Assembly (NCBI GenBank): GCA_023411215.1
Contig: JAEYOY010000002.1
Coordinates: forward strand, 62,001 to 126,000
Source: Bacillota bacterium
Lineage (GTDB): Bacteria > Bacillota > Clostridia > Lachnospirales > Lachnospiraceae
Direction: 5' to 3'
Length of the DNA: 64,000 bases
In this document: in pieces, positions 26,808-35,729 of the stretch
Position numbering within the stretch: the stretch's first letter is position 1
Layout of the letters: each line of letters starts with the position of its first letter
Position numbers and translations under genes: made by a program
Notes under the pieces: generated by a model
Databases searched by the model: none
Told to the model about the DNA's origin: nothing
What the model saw: only the letters and a program-made list of their open reading frames with translations

Positions 26808-27440
26808 CTAGCTCCAATTCCTCTGGTGAAGCTGTTCGTGACCTTCCAGGTGTGCATAATCATTAAAGCGATCCAGATAAAAACGATCATACTGCGGGTT
26901 ATATACCAACTGGGTTATTCCCGTATTCACTAAGGATACTCCGAACAGAAATCGTCTTGCCTGGTTTTTCCCAAAGAGTGCCGCGAGTAGTACTCGTATG
27001 GTCCCACCATGGGTCACGACAACAATATTCTTCTTCCCGCTTTGGACAATTTCTTGTATTACCGGCATTGCACGCTCATATACCGAAGTTCCGTTTTCTC
27101 CCCCCGGATATGGAATATCCTCCATCATCTTCTTCTGCTCAACTTTAAAATCAGCAAAATGCTCATCGATGTAGTCTTCCGTTTGGCCTGTCAATAACCC
27201 AAAGGAAATCTCACGAAGTTCCTCTCGAATAATATGAGGCAACATTAATGCTTCATTTACAATTTCCGCAGTCTGCTTGGCTCGTATCAAATCACTTGAA
27301 TAAAGTGCATCAATATTATATTTTTGTAATCGCTCCCGCAACAGTCCGGCTTGTAGCCTCCCATCTTCAGAGAGCTCAACATCAACATTACATAAGGTGC
27401 TGTTTTGTCTTCCGTGTCGAATGAGATATAAATTAACCAT
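26808..27440 (-). CDS. Histidine phosphatase family protein
   Basis: A 210-residue phosphoglycerate-mutase-fold phosphatase. The phospho-histidine motif is LIRHGRQN at the N terminus, Arg is in SSDLIRAKQTAE, Glu is in REISFGLLTG, and the second His is in VVTHGGTIRVLL. It is cytosolic. The start is uncertain between ATG 27440 and a GTG four codons earlier; neither has an ideal ribosome site. Functional targets of such proteins are broad (cofactor precursors, sugar phosphates). Confidence 0.92.
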   Translation of the reverse strand: MVNLYLIRHGRQNSTLCNVDVELSEDGRLQAGLLRERLQKYNIDALYSSDLIRAKQTAEIVNEALMLPHIIREELREISFGLLTGQTEDYIDEHFADFKVEQKKMMEDIPYPGGENGTSVYERAMPVIQEIVQSGKKNIVVVTHGGTIRVLLAALFGKNQARRFLFGVSLVNTGITQLVYNPQYDRFYLDRFNDYAHLEGHEQLHQRNWS

Positions 27441-27542
27441 ATTGATCGTCACCGCCTTATTCCCTGAGCATGAAAACGCTATAAATACATATAAATGCCT
27501 GAGGTTATTGTGCTACAGATATATAAGAGAATCCTAAAACCA

Positions 27543-28550
27543 TTATAATAAATGTAGATTTCTTCTATCTGCTTCTTCCATCACATCTTGCGGCCAGATT
27601 GAGGATTGTACTTCCCCAATATGCGCCTTACGTAAATAAAACATACATATCCTTGACTGACCGATACCACCACCAACGGTATAAGGAAGTTCTTTATTGA
27701 TCAGAGCCTTTTGAAAGGGCAGCTCAGCTCGTTCCATACATCCGCTTATCTTCAACTGCTCCACCAGGGAATCTTCATCAACACGAATTCCCATAGAGGA
27801 AAGCTCTAATGCAATGTCCAAAATCGGATAATATACAATAATATCTCCATTAAGGTTCCAGTCATCATAATCAGGTGCTCTTCCATCATGACGTTCCCCT
27901 GAAGTTAAAGCACCACCAATTTGCATAATAAAAACAGCACCCTTATCTTTAGCGATCACATGTTCTCTCTCCTTGGGAGTAAGCTCCGGGTATCTATCCT
28001 CTAATTCCTGAGAAGAGATAAAAGTAATCTCCGCGGGTAGAATTTCCTCAATATAATCATACTTGGAGGCCATATAGCTCTCTGTATTCTTAAGCGCAGC
28101 ATAAACCTTACGTACGATAGCCTTCAGAGTGTCCAGATTCCTCTCACATTTATCAATGATCTTCTCCCAGTCCCATTGATCAACATAGATGGAGTGGATG
28201 TTGTCCGTCTCTTCATCTCTGCGTATCGCACTCATATCCGTATATAGACCTTCATCTTTGTTAAAGCCGTATCTCTTAAGTGCCTGTCTTTTCCACTTAG
28301 CCAAGGAATGAACGATTTCAACCTGGGCATCGTCTTGTTCCTTTACCCCAAAGCTAACTGGTCTTTCTACACCGTTCAGGTTATCATTTAGACCTGTTTC
28401 GGGTTTTACAAAAAGTGGTGCAGAAACACGAGTCAGATTTAATTGTTTTGCTAATTCTCTTTCAAAAAAATCCTTACAATATTTAATACCGATTTCTGTT
28501 TCTTTAATATCGATATTTGCTTTATACCCATCCGGTATCATCAATTTCAT
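27543..28550 (-). CDS. asnA: Aspartate-ammonia ligase (asparagine synthetase A)
   Basis: AsnA makes asparagine from aspartate, ammonia and ATP and resembles class II aminoacyl-tRNA synthetases. The 335-residue protein matches the family length. It carries RVSAPLF, SFGVKEQDDAQVEIVHSLAKWKR, YTDMSAIRRDE and the C-terminal GGGIGQSRICMFYL block. ATG 28550 is eight bases after GGAGG. A good promoter and a palindrome lie upstream, and no T-box leader was seen, so regulation may be by a repressor. Confidence 0.97.
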   Translation of the reverse strand: MKLMIPDGYKANIDIKETEIGIKYCKDFFERELAKQLNLTRVSAPLFVKPETGLNDNLNGVERPVSFGVKEQDDAQVEIVHSLAKWKRQALKRYGFNKDEGLYTDMSAIRRDEETDNIHSIYVDQWDWEKIIDKCERNLDTLKAIVRKVYAALKNTESYMASKYDYIEEILPAEITFISSQELEDRYPELTPKEREHVIAKDKGAVFIMQIGGALTSGERHDGRAPDYDDWNLNGDIIVYYPILDIALELSSMGIRVDEDSLVEQLKISGCMERAELPFQKALINKELPYTVGGGIGQSRICMFYLRKAHIGEVQSSIWPQDVMEEADRRNLHLL

Positions 28551-28594
28551 GGTCAGTCCTCCAATTGAACTATAAATCAACTCCGCTGTTATAC

Positions 28595-28608
28595 GTGCTA
28601 TGTAGCAC
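28595..28608. promoter_or_regulatory. Palindrome next to asnA promoter (operator candidate)
   Basis: GTGCTATGTAGCAC is a near-perfect inverted repeat (GTGCT/AGCAC) located immediately downstream of the asnA -10 hexamer, where a bound protein would block initiation. No regulator is identified. Confidence 0.35.
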
Positions 28609-28637
28609 ATTTTACATTTTTATTCATACTTTGTCAA
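28609..28637 (-). promoter_or_regulatory. Sigma-A promoter of asnA
   Basis: On the minus strand TTGACA (28632-28637) and TAAAAT (28609-28614) are separated by exactly 17 bp, about 60 bp upstream of the asnA start codon. Confidence 0.65.
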
Positions 28638-28732
28638 TATTAGTACAAAGTGTCAAATTACAGACATTTGCTAAGTAAGCATTGACTGAATGCGGCATCT
28701 GCAGCAATATGATTCTACAACAAAGCGGATTG

Positions 28733-29050
28733 CTAGTCCTGTTTCCTCTTAAGCTCATAAATATCATTATAGATCATCATCATAATACCAAATACATCAT
28801 CACCGATGATACCAATCTGATGCGCATATTCTACAATAAAGCAGGTATAAGCAACAAACTTTAAATGCTGTAATAACAAATCGAAGCGTTCTGTATCATA
28901 ATATTTCTTAACGATATTCCAATTATAATCGCTGATTTCCTTCACTGTTGCCTCAGGCTGTTTATTTATAAGCTCCAACAGCTCGTCCAGCTTCGATGCA
29001 ACGAACAATCCTCTCAACTCCAAATCCAATTGACTATGTTCATCTGTCAT
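28733..29050 (-). CDS. Hypothetical 105-residue protein
   Basis: A small acidic, mostly helical protein without signal peptide or recognisable motif. The sequence begins MTDEHSQLDLELRG, has a Leu/Ile-rich helical centre and ends in KRKQD. Translation is well supported by GGAGG nine bases before ATG 29050, so it is probably a real gene. It lies upstream of asnA on the same strand, but asnA has its own promoter. I do not recognise a family; a protein-protein interaction role would be a guess. Confidence 0.7.
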   Translation of the reverse strand: MTDEHSQLDLELRGLFVASKLDELLELINKQPEATVKEISDYNWNIVKKYYDTERFDLLLQHLKFVAYTCFIVEYAHQIGIIGDDVFGIMMMIYNDIYELKRKQD

Positions 29051-29176
29051 AAACTTTAACCTCCATTTCTTACATGAAATCATTGGCATACTGATCTTTA
29101 CTGTAATTATCTTTCACATTGTAACATGCGAAATAAAAAATGTCCAAAAAAACCAGAAGAAACACACGAACGATAA

Positions 29177-29224
29177 AGGGGTGACAACCCAAAGAAGATT
29201 ATTCTCCTTATGTTTTGTCACCCT
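29177..29224 (-). terminator. Terminator of the lipoprotein gene
   Basis: On the minus strand AGGGTGACAA pairs with TTGTCACCCCT (one bulged base) around an AT-rich loop, followed by a short T-tract. It starts 27 bp past the lipoprotein stop codon. Confidence 0.6.
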
Positions 29225-29250
29225 ATATACCTCAATATCATTTTTTATTC

Positions 29251-29916
29251 TTATTTAACCATTTCTTTCTTTCCTGTCACCTTACTGGTTCCTTCCATTT
29301 CAAAAGAATCCATGGCCTCTTTTGTCGTAAAATAAATATTACCTTCCACTGTTGCATCTTCCAGCTCAAAATCGGTTGCTGTAACGTATATATCGCCCTT
29401 GAATGTACCTCTAACAATACTGGCTTCCGGACTGCTTATTGTCAGCTTCGGAGCAGTCAAGGTATATCGAGCGGTAATATTACGATTTTCATCCTGAGCA
29501 TAGAGCGCTATCTTACGTTCGATCTCATCCATACCGTCATCCTTCTTGCCGTTTTTGAATTCACCTTCCAGCAAAAGCTCTTTATCGAAAGACAAGTCCT
29601 TCGTCAGACAAATAATCCAGGTACCATCCTTACTAATTGCCTTCAGAAATGCCTCCTCATTATCGACTATAGATGCAGTCGTCACTGCATCCGTTGTTTC
29701 ACCTGCTGCTGTTGTTGGTGCTGTAGTAGCTGCAGGAGTTGTTGGGGCAGTAGTTGCAGCCGTTGTCGGGGCGGTTGTTGGGGCCGTAGTTGCGGTCGCT
29801 TCTTTTGTAGGTGATGGAGAGGGTGATGTTGCCGCATTATCTCCATTCTTCTTTCCACAGCCAGTCATGACCAGCATGAATAACGCTATTATCGCGATAA
29901 CAATTTTTAGTTTCAT
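29251..29916 (-). CDS. Thr/Pro/Ala-linker lipoprotein
   Basis: A 221-residue secreted lipoprotein. The signal peptide ends in LVMTGC with lipidated Cys20. It is followed by a low-complexity linker (residues about 26-72) made of repeated APTT/AATT units, then a beta-rich C-terminal domain with regularly spaced hydrophobic strands (TLTAPKLTISSPEASIV, GDIYVTATDFELEDATVEGNIYF) suggestive of a right-handed beta-helix. The linker probably spans the cell wall. No enzyme motif is seen. ATG 29916 has AAGGAGGAG upstream. It stands alone, with a terminator on its 3' side. Confidence 0.8.
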   Translation of the reverse strand: MKLKIVIAIIALFMLVMTGCGKKNGDNAATSPSPSPTKEATATTAPTTAPTTAATTAPTTPAATTAPTTAAGETTDAVTTASIVDNEEAFLKAISKDGTWIICLTKDLSFDKELLLEGEFKNGKKDDGMDEIERKIALYAQDENRNITARYTLTAPKLTISSPEASIVRGTFKGDIYVTATDFELEDATVEGNIYFTTKEAMDSFEMEGTSKVTGKKEMVK

Positions 29917-30011
29917 ATAACTCCTCCTTAATAATAATGAATTAACATTACTTTGATTCAATTATTACCACCTTTCCATAAAATCATTCAATATGCAAAA
30001 ATTAGTAAGAC

Positions 30012-30065
30012 AAAAAAGAACAGAGACCTGAAATCATGAATTAATTCATAATTCCAGGTCCTCTG
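30012..30065 (-). terminator. Terminator of the CUT2 sugar operon
   Basis: On the minus strand CAGAGGACCTGG...AATT (30043-30065) pairs with AATTCATG...CTCTG (30021-30042) over about 21 bp, followed by a TTTTTT run. It lies about 157 bp beyond the permease stop. The intervening stretch holds small hairpins including the tandem repeat at 30178-30226. Confidence 0.75.
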
Positions 30066-30177
30066 CTCTAAATACATATAGGAGTCTATGTCAAAAACTT
30101 GTACGCTTGTGTTAGATCATGAACTTAAACATGTACATGATCTCCAGCTTCCGATCGTATTCTTACAAGCAAGCTTG

Positions 30178-30226
30178 TTATGCGAGTGCCATAGCTCGCA
30201 TTATGAGTGCCATTGCTCGCATTATG
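30178..30226 (-). repeat. Tandem 21-22-bp hairpin repeat at permease 3' end
   Basis: On the minus strand ATAATGCGAGCaATGGCACTC is followed at once by ATAATGCGAGCtATGGCACTC. The second unit continues into CGCAT, forming GCGAG/CTCGC stems. The first unit begins in the permease stop codon. Next to it is a small ACAAG-CAAG-CTTGT hairpin. Confidence 0.65.
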
Positions 30227-31379
30227 CTATTTTTCCTCTCTTCTTGGAGAGTACATCGAAGGTTACTGCTGCAAGTAATACAACACCCTTAACAACCTTC
30301 TGTACATTACTGTCGATACCCATAATGGACATACCGTTGTTGATAACGCCCATGAAGATAGCACCAATTACTACTCTCGGAACAGAACCGATACCACCGT
30401 ATGCGGAAGCTCCACCAATATAACAGGAACCGATCGCATCCATTTCATAGTTCATACCAGCAGTAGGCGCTGCCGAGTTGAAACGGGCAACACAGACAAG
30501 AGCTGCGACTGCACTTAAGAATGCCATGTTAACATATGCAAAAAAGAGAACACGGTTAGTATTAATACCGGAAAGCTTAGCTGCCTTCTCATTCCCGCCC
30601 ATTGCATAGAGATAGCGTCCGGGAACAGTCTTAGTTGTATAATAAGTATAAGCAAATACTATTACTGCGAGTAAGATCAGTATCATCGGAATACCCTTGT
30701 GACTAGCTAGGGAGAATGCCAATGCCATAACAATGATACAGATGATTACAATCTGACTTGTTTCTGATAATACCGTATTAAGCTGATAGCCTTTCTTTCT
30801 CTTGTTCATTCTTGATATTAACATCGCGCATACATAAATGACGCATACTACGATACCTATCATAATTGCAAGGATATTCAAATTACTGTTGAAAATGTCA
30901 GGAACATAGCTGTTAAATAGATTTAAATAGCTATCCGGGAATGGTGATACCGTAAGACCGTCTAAAACGATAAGAGCAACACCACGCCATAAAAGCATTC
31001 CTGCCAGAGTAACAATGAATGCAGGGATTCTTAAGTATGCAATCCAATAACCTTGAATTACACCGATTACGATACCAATGACAAGACAGATAACAATCGC
31101 CACCCAATTATTTACACGTTTATTAACAATCAGGGTACCTGCTATCGATCCGATCAAACATACGATAGATCCAACGGATAAGTCAATATTACCACCGGTT
31201 AAAATACAGATTAACATACCTACTGCAAGTATAACGACATAGCCGTTCTGAGCAATGAGGTTAGTAACATTCTGCGGAACAAGTAAAGTTCCATTTGTTG
31301 TTATTGTAAAAAATATGGTTACTACAATAAGCGCAATAATCATCGTATTCTTTTTTAAAAGATCTTTTGCTTTATCCAT
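30222..31379 (-). CDS. CUT2 sugar ABC permease (GguB/XylH type)
   Basis: A 385-residue permease of the ribose/xylose (CUT2) class with about ten hydrophobic helices. The diagnostic segments are ILTGGNIDLSVGS (residues about 60-72), YLRIPAFIVTLAGM and YAMGGNEKAAKLSGI near residue 260, with GGASAYGGIGS after it. It forms the membrane channel for the ATPase encoded 2 bp upstream and the ChvE-like binding protein. The substrate is likely a pentose or other monosaccharide. AAAGGAG precedes the ATG. It is the last gene of the operon. Confidence 0.95.
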   Translation of the reverse strand: MDKAKDLLKKNTMIIALIVVTIFFTITTNGTLLVPQNVTNLIAQNGYVVILAVGMLICILTGGNIDLSVGSIVCLIGSIAGTLIVNKRVNNWVAIVICLVIGIVIGVIQGYWIAYLRIPAFIVTLAGMLLWRGVALIVLDGLTVSPFPDSYLNLFNSYVPDIFNSNLNILAIMIGIVVCVIYVCAMLISRMNKRKKGYQLNTVLSETSQIVIICIIVMALAFSLASHKGIPMILILLAVIVFAYTYYTTKTVPGRYLYAMGGNEKAAKLSGINTNRVLFFAYVNMAFLSAVAALVCVARFNSAAPTAGMNYEMDAIGSCYIGGASAYGGIGSVPRVVIGAIFMGVINNGMSIMGIDSNVQKVVKGVVLLAAVTFDVLSKKRGKIA

Positions 31380-31381
31380 CG

Positions 31382-32920
31382 CTATACTCCTTTACTTGAT
31401 TTTAATATTTGTCCCATGATTAGTTCCTGAGTTGCTTCCTCGCGGCTTACCTCGCCGACCATCTTGCCCTCATTCATAATGTAAATACGATCACACATGC
31501 CGAGAAGCTCCGGTAACTCGGAGGAAATCATAATGATTGATTTACCCTCAGCAACTAATTGATTAATTATGCAATAGATCTCGTATTTCGCGCCAACATC
31601 GATACCACGAGTCGGTTCATCAAGTATCATAATATCAGGATTTGCAAACATCCATTTACTGATTAATACTTTCTGCTGGTTACCACCGCTTAGGTTACCA
31701 ACCATCTGCTCACCGGATGTACATTTGGTTCTAAGCTTTTCAATATATTTATTTGTCGCATCAACCTCAAGATTTCGATCGATTATACCATTCTTACTCA
31801 CTCCGGCCATATTTGCCAGCGTTGTATTAATACGGATCGGATTTGTCAATACTAATCCATCCCCTTTACGATCCTCGGTAATATATGCTATCCTCTTTTC
31901 AATTGCCTGACGGGAGTTGTGAAGTTTTGTTTCCTGTCCGTTGAGTAACAAGGTACCGGTAATATCAACACCATAGCTTTTTCCAAAGATGGAAAGTGCC
32001 AATTCCGTACGTCCGGCGCCCATCAGTCCAGCAATGCCTACTACTTCGCCTTTACGAACATGAAGTGATACATTGTCCACTACCTTACGCCCAGCATAGA
32101 GCGGATGGAATACAGTCCAGTTCTTCACCTCAAGATTCGTCTCACCGATGGGAACGCTTTCTCTCTTCGGGAAGCGATCTGTCAAGGTACGACCAACCAT
32201 TCCCTTGATGATACGCTCTTCGCTGATATCCTCTGTCTTATTATTCAAGGTCTCAATGGTAGAACCGTCACGAATGATTGTAATCTTATCTGCAACATAT
32301 GAAATCTCATTCAACTTATGAGATATTATAATCGAAGTAAGTCCTTCTTTCTTAAACTGAAGCAGTAAATCCAATAATTTACGTGAATCTGCTTCATTTA
32401 AGGATGCAGTCGGCTCGTCAAGAATTAAAAGCTTAACATTCTTGGCCAACGCTTTTGCAATTTCTACTAATTGCTGTTTACCGACGCCGATATCTTTAAT
32501 CAGAGTCTTAGAGGATTCATGGAGTCCTACGGTTGCAAGCAATTCGTCTGCCTTACGATAAGTCTCCTCCCAATCAATACGAACCGCTTTACCGCGTTCG
32601 TTACCAAGGAACATGTTCTCGCCTATCGTCATATATGGAACAAGAGCGAGCTCCTGGTGAATAATAACGATACCTTTTTCTTCACTATCCTTTATCACAT
32701 TGAATTTACATTCCTCACTTTGATAGAGGATTTCTCCTTCATAGCTTCCATGAGGATAAATTCCGCTTAACACGTTCATAAGCGTTGATTTACCAGCTCC
32801 ATTTTCGCCAACAAGTGCATGAATTTCACCTTCTTCAACTTGAAGGTTAACATTATCTAATGCTATGACTCCGGGGAAGCGTTTGGTAATATTTTTCATT
32901 TCCAATAATATTGCTGCCAA
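31382..32920 (-). CDS. CUT2 sugar ABC ATPase (GguA/XylG type)
   Basis: A 512-residue protein with two fused ABC domains, as in RbsA, XylG and GguA. The first half has Walker A GENGAGKST, a signature-like VGKQQLVEIAKAL and DEPTASL; the second has a degenerate Walker A (GLMGAGRTEL), LSGGNQQK and DEPTRGIDVG, which is usual for this class. It couples ATP hydrolysis to monosaccharide uptake. The start is TTG 32920, because AGGAGGGG lies six bases upstream, while the ATG seven codons later has no ribosome site. A terminator-like hairpin separates it from the binding-protein gene. Confidence 0.95.
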   Translation of the reverse strand: MAAILLEMKNITKRFPGVIALDNVNLQVEEGEIHALVGENGAGKSTLMNVLSGIYPHGSYEGEILYQSEECKFNVIKDSEEKGIVIIHQELALVPYMTIGENMFLGNERGKAVRIDWEETYRKADELLATVGLHESSKTLIKDIGVGKQQLVEIAKALAKNVKLLILDEPTASLNEADSRKLLDLLLQFKKEGLTSIIISHKLNEISYVADKITIIRDGSTIETLNNKTEDISEERIIKGMVGRTLTDRFPKRESVPIGETNLEVKNWTVFHPLYAGRKVVDNVSLHVRKGEVVGIAGLMGAGRTELALSIFGKSYGVDITGTLLLNGQETKLHNSRQAIEKRIAYITEDRKGDGLVLTNPIRINTTLANMAGVSKNGIIDRNLEVDATNKYIEKLRTKCTSGEQMVGNLSGGNQQKVLISKWMFANPDIMILDEPTRGIDVGAKYEIYCIINQLVAEGKSIIMISSELPELLGMCDRIYIMNEGKMVGEVSREEATQELIMGQILKSSKGV

Positions 32921-33000
32921 TTTGACCCCTCCTATATCTATTTGGTTATCCTGTCTGTCTAACATTAGCGAGTAAGCCAAGATCAAACCATATTTACATG

Positions 33001-33040
33001 AAAAAACAGGGTGTTGCAGTACTTCCTGCCACAACACCCT
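33001..33040 (-). terminator. Terminator-like hairpin between binding-protein and ATPase genes
   Basis: On the minus strand AGGGTGTTG (33032-33040) pairs with CAACACCCT (33008-33016), followed by GTTTTTT. It is only 15 bp past the binding-protein stop. It probably works as a leaky stop that lowers ATPase and permease expression. Confidence 0.75.
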
Positions 33041-33055
33041 TATTGTTGAGTGCTT

Positions 33056-34120
33056 TTACTTTAACTGATCCTCTGTATAATACTTGGAGTCAATTAATAA
33101 CTGCTTATAGTTGTTAATATCTGCAAATACCGGATCACAAAGGAAGGAAGGTATTTTGCCTGTTCCGTTGTCATATGTATCTGTATCGTTAACAGGAACC
33201 TCTTTGCCTTCTAAGATCGCGTTAACCATCTCAACTACCTTATCTGCTAAGGTACGAGTGTCCTTGAAGATTGACATAGACTGTGTACCTGCAATAATAT
33301 TCTTAACAGAAGTAATATCGCAGTCCTGACCGGTTAAGAGCGGGAAGTTATCGCCTGAGTAACCAGCGTTAACTAACGCATTGGTGATACCAATCGCACA
33401 AGAATCATTGGAGGAGTAAACAACATCAAGCTTAGTTCCATTTGCATAGTAAGCTGTGATGAGGTTTTCCATTCTCTTCTGAGCCTCTTCTGTAGACCAG
33501 TTAAGAGTTGCAACTTCTTCAAATGCCTTCTGACCAGAAACCACATTCAACTTACCACTATCGATAAAAGGTGTTAAGATATCCATAGCGCCGCCGAAGA
33601 AGAAACGAGCATTGTTATCATCAGGAGAACCTGTGAATAACTCGATATTGAAGGGACCTGCCTGATTGTTAAGATCTAAGGTATCAACGATATACTGACC
33701 TTGAATTGTACCAACCTTGTAGTTATCAAAGGTAGCATAATAGGAAACAGCATCCGTATCCATGATCAAACGATCATATGCGATAACAGGGATCTTCTTC
33801 TCTTTTGCATCTTTAAGAACTGTTCCTAAAGAACCGCCATCGATAGAAGCGATAACTAATACGTCACATCCACCGGTAATCATGTTCTCAATCTGAGAAA
33901 CCTGAGTAGCGATATCGTTGTTAGCATACTGTAAGTCTACGGTAAAGCCTGCCTTCTCAAGTGCTGACTTCATGTTTGCACCATCTTGGTTCCATCTCTG
34001 TAAATCCTTAGTAGGCATTGCTACGCCGACCTTCTTGCCGCCGTCTCCACCAGCACAGCCTACGAACATGGATGAAACAAGAACGAGGCACATTAATAAA
34101 CCTATTAACTTTTTCTTCAT
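33056..34120 (-). CDS. ChvE-like monosaccharide-binding lipoprotein
   Basis: A 354-residue family 4-type periplasmic sugar-binding protein, lipid-anchored at Cys22 (MFVGC). The mature fold starts KVGVAMPTKDLQRWNQDG and continues with ASIDGGSLGTVL, PVIAYDRLIMDTDAVSYYATFDN and the hinge-side LTGQDCDITSVKNI, all typical of ChvE/XylF proteins. It feeds sugar to the ATPase/permease pair downstream. GGGAGG precedes the ATG. The operon has an unusually long upstream region that contains a structured hairpin element (34343-34506). Confidence 0.94.
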   Translation of the reverse strand: MKKKLIGLLMCLVLVSSMFVGCAGGDGGKKVGVAMPTKDLQRWNQDGANMKSALEKAGFTVDLQYANNDIATQVSQIENMITGGCDVLVIASIDGGSLGTVLKDAKEKKIPVIAYDRLIMDTDAVSYYATFDNYKVGTIQGQYIVDTLDLNNQAGPFNIELFTGSPDDNNARFFFGGAMDILTPFIDSGKLNVVSGQKAFEEVATLNWSTEEAQKRMENLITAYYANGTKLDVVYSSNDSCAIGITNALVNAGYSGDNFPLLTGQDCDITSVKNIIAGTQSMSIFKDTRTLADKVVEMVNAILEGKEVPVNDTDTYDNGTGKIPSFLCDPVFADINNYKQLLIDSKYYTEDQLK

Positions 34121-34342
34121 AATTCAATCCTCCCATAAAATTGTTAGTTTATTACTACACAATGATCATATCATAGATAAAATAGGATTAACTTGCGAAG
34201 AACTGTATATTTTAGATATTGATTGGGTACACTAATTAATTTATAGATGATACCACAAAAAAATGCTATCAAAAAACCAATTATGTCCTATTCTATAACA
34301 ACAAAACAATGCTATAGAAGAAAACCCTGGATGATTTCATTT

Positions 34343-34506
34343 GAATTTGGAAGGGGCTGCAGGTGCACCACACACACCGGTTGCCGGACAGATTTCTGTT
34401 TTGTTTGCTTAAATCGAACATAAATGTTCGCTTTATTAGCATACAAAACCAGAAACCGGTTCGGCAAACAGTGCATTATGGTACACCTGCAACCCCTTCC
34501 AAATTC
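34343..34506 (-). repeat. Long structured hairpin element, copy 2
   Basis: A 27-bp outer stem (34343-34369 with 34480-34506, two mismatches that are G-U pairs only in minus-strand RNA) encloses CACACACCGGTTGCCGGACA (34371-34390), a TTGCCG/CGGCAA stem, a GTTTTGTTTGCT/AGCATACAAAAC stem and the central CGAACA-TAAA-TGTTCG loop (34415-34430). GGCAAACAGTGCATTATGG closes it. It lies in the 505-bp gap between two binding-protein genes, in minus orientation about 223 bp ahead of the ChvE-like gene. The rest of the gap is AT-rich and unremarkable. Confidence 0.8.
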
Positions 34507-34625
34507 TCTTTACGCTGCAATTATAATACTACTTTCGCTATTAGGTTCCTCCTAGTTTTCATTCTATTCCCGTTAAAATCTTTTTTGATATATTAATTAC
34601 CTTCCTTATAATTCTACACTTCTAT

Positions 34626-35675
34626 CTAGTCTCTTTCACCAGCGGGAACATTTAAGTAGACGTCCTCTTCTTGTTGGAAACCGCCTTCGATGATGACTTC
34701 ACGGATGTTATCCTTGGTGACGGCAACCGGCTCCAGCTTGACATAGGGAACCTCGTGGCTTCCGTCATTTATGGTATAGGAGAAATCGATATCCTCTCCC
34801 TTGGCTAGCTTGACTGCATACTCTGCTGCCGCCTTAGCCAACTTATCCACTGGCTTATATACTGTCATGGTCTGGGTTCCTTCAACAATTCTCTGACAGG
34901 CCACCAGATCGGCATCCTGGCCGGTTACAATTACCTTACCCGCCAAGCGGTTCTCGGATAATGCGAGCACCGCTTGCGTTGCCAGATTATCATTTCCACA
35001 TAACACACCGTCAATATCATTGGTCAGTTCCATTGCTGCATTAATTGCAGTATATGCTTCTTCGGCCAGCCAACCCTTCGCATAGACTGTATGAATTACA
35101 TTAATATCATGTCCTTCCATAACATCCTGATAGCCTTGCTCTACTAAAGTAACATTATGGTCCGTCTTTGGCCCGAATATGGTAACAATATTACCATCCT
35201 CCGGAACTCCCTTCAGTAATGCATCTGCCATAAGCCTTCCAACCTGTTCATTATCAAAAGAAATATATAAATCAACATCTGAATTCCTTACCAAGCGGTC
35301 ATAGGCGACGCAGAATATCCCAGCTTCCTTCGCCTTGACCAGTACATTACTTAATGCCTCCGAATCCACCGCTACAATTACGATGACATCCATCTTCTTA
35401 TCAATAAGATACTCAATCTGTGAAATCTGCTCTTCAACGCCTCCGTTAGCATTCTGTACATTCACTTCTGCACCAAGCTCTTGAGCCGTAGAAACAAATA
35501 CCTCCCGATCTCTCTGCCATCTCTCGATTACATAGGAATCAAAGGATAATCCGATCTGTATCTTATTCTCTGTCACATCTGTATTCTTCGTGTCTTCATT
35601 TCTGTCACTGCATCCGGTCATAGATAAGATTGCGGTTACTAATATTGCGATTATAACCATCCATTTTTTCACCAT
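34626..35675 (-). CDS. Second sugar-binding lipoprotein of the sensor operon
   Basis: A 349-residue XylF-like binding protein with a lipobox at Cys22 (SMTGC) when translation starts at ATG 35675, which has a G-rich ribosome site eight bases away. Blocks IQIGLSFDSYVIERWQRDRE, IVAVDSEALSNVL, CVAYDRLVRNSDVDLYISFDN and VTGQDADLVACQRI parallel those of the ChvE-like protein at 33056. It lies 54 bp after the YesN gene, in the sensor operon rather than the transporter operon. It may be a co-receptor for the kinase or a second importer subunit; sequence alone does not decide. Confidence 0.92.
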   Translation of the reverse strand: MVKKWMVIIAILVTAILSMTGCSDRNEDTKNTDVTENKIQIGLSFDSYVIERWQRDREVFVSTAQELGAEVNVQNANGGVEEQISQIEYLIDKKMDVIVIVAVDSEALSNVLVKAKEAGIFCVAYDRLVRNSDVDLYISFDNEQVGRLMADALLKGVPEDGNIVTIFGPKTDHNVTLVEQGYQDVMEGHDINVIHTVYAKGWLAEEAYTAINAAMELTNDIDGVLCGNDNLATQAVLALSENRLAGKVIVTGQDADLVACQRIVEGTQTMTVYKPVDKLAKAAAEYAVKLAKGEDIDFSYTINDGSHEVPYVKLEPVAVTKDNIREVIIEGGFQQEEDVYLNVPAGERD

Positions 35676-35729
35676 AACCATTCCCCCAATTCATATTTTC
35701 ATACCACTATATTGAACTGTTTCTATCAA

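Noticed and set aside
28551..28732. T-box leader upstream of asnA
   Set aside because: The leader is only about 60 bases after the promoter and lacks the specifier stem and T-box sequence.
29215..29814. Long plus-strand open frame, Cys-rich in its last third
   Set aside because: It is antisense to the lipoprotein gene; the Cys/Ser/Gly richness is the reverse reading of the Thr/Pro/Ala linker codons, and there is no ribosome site.
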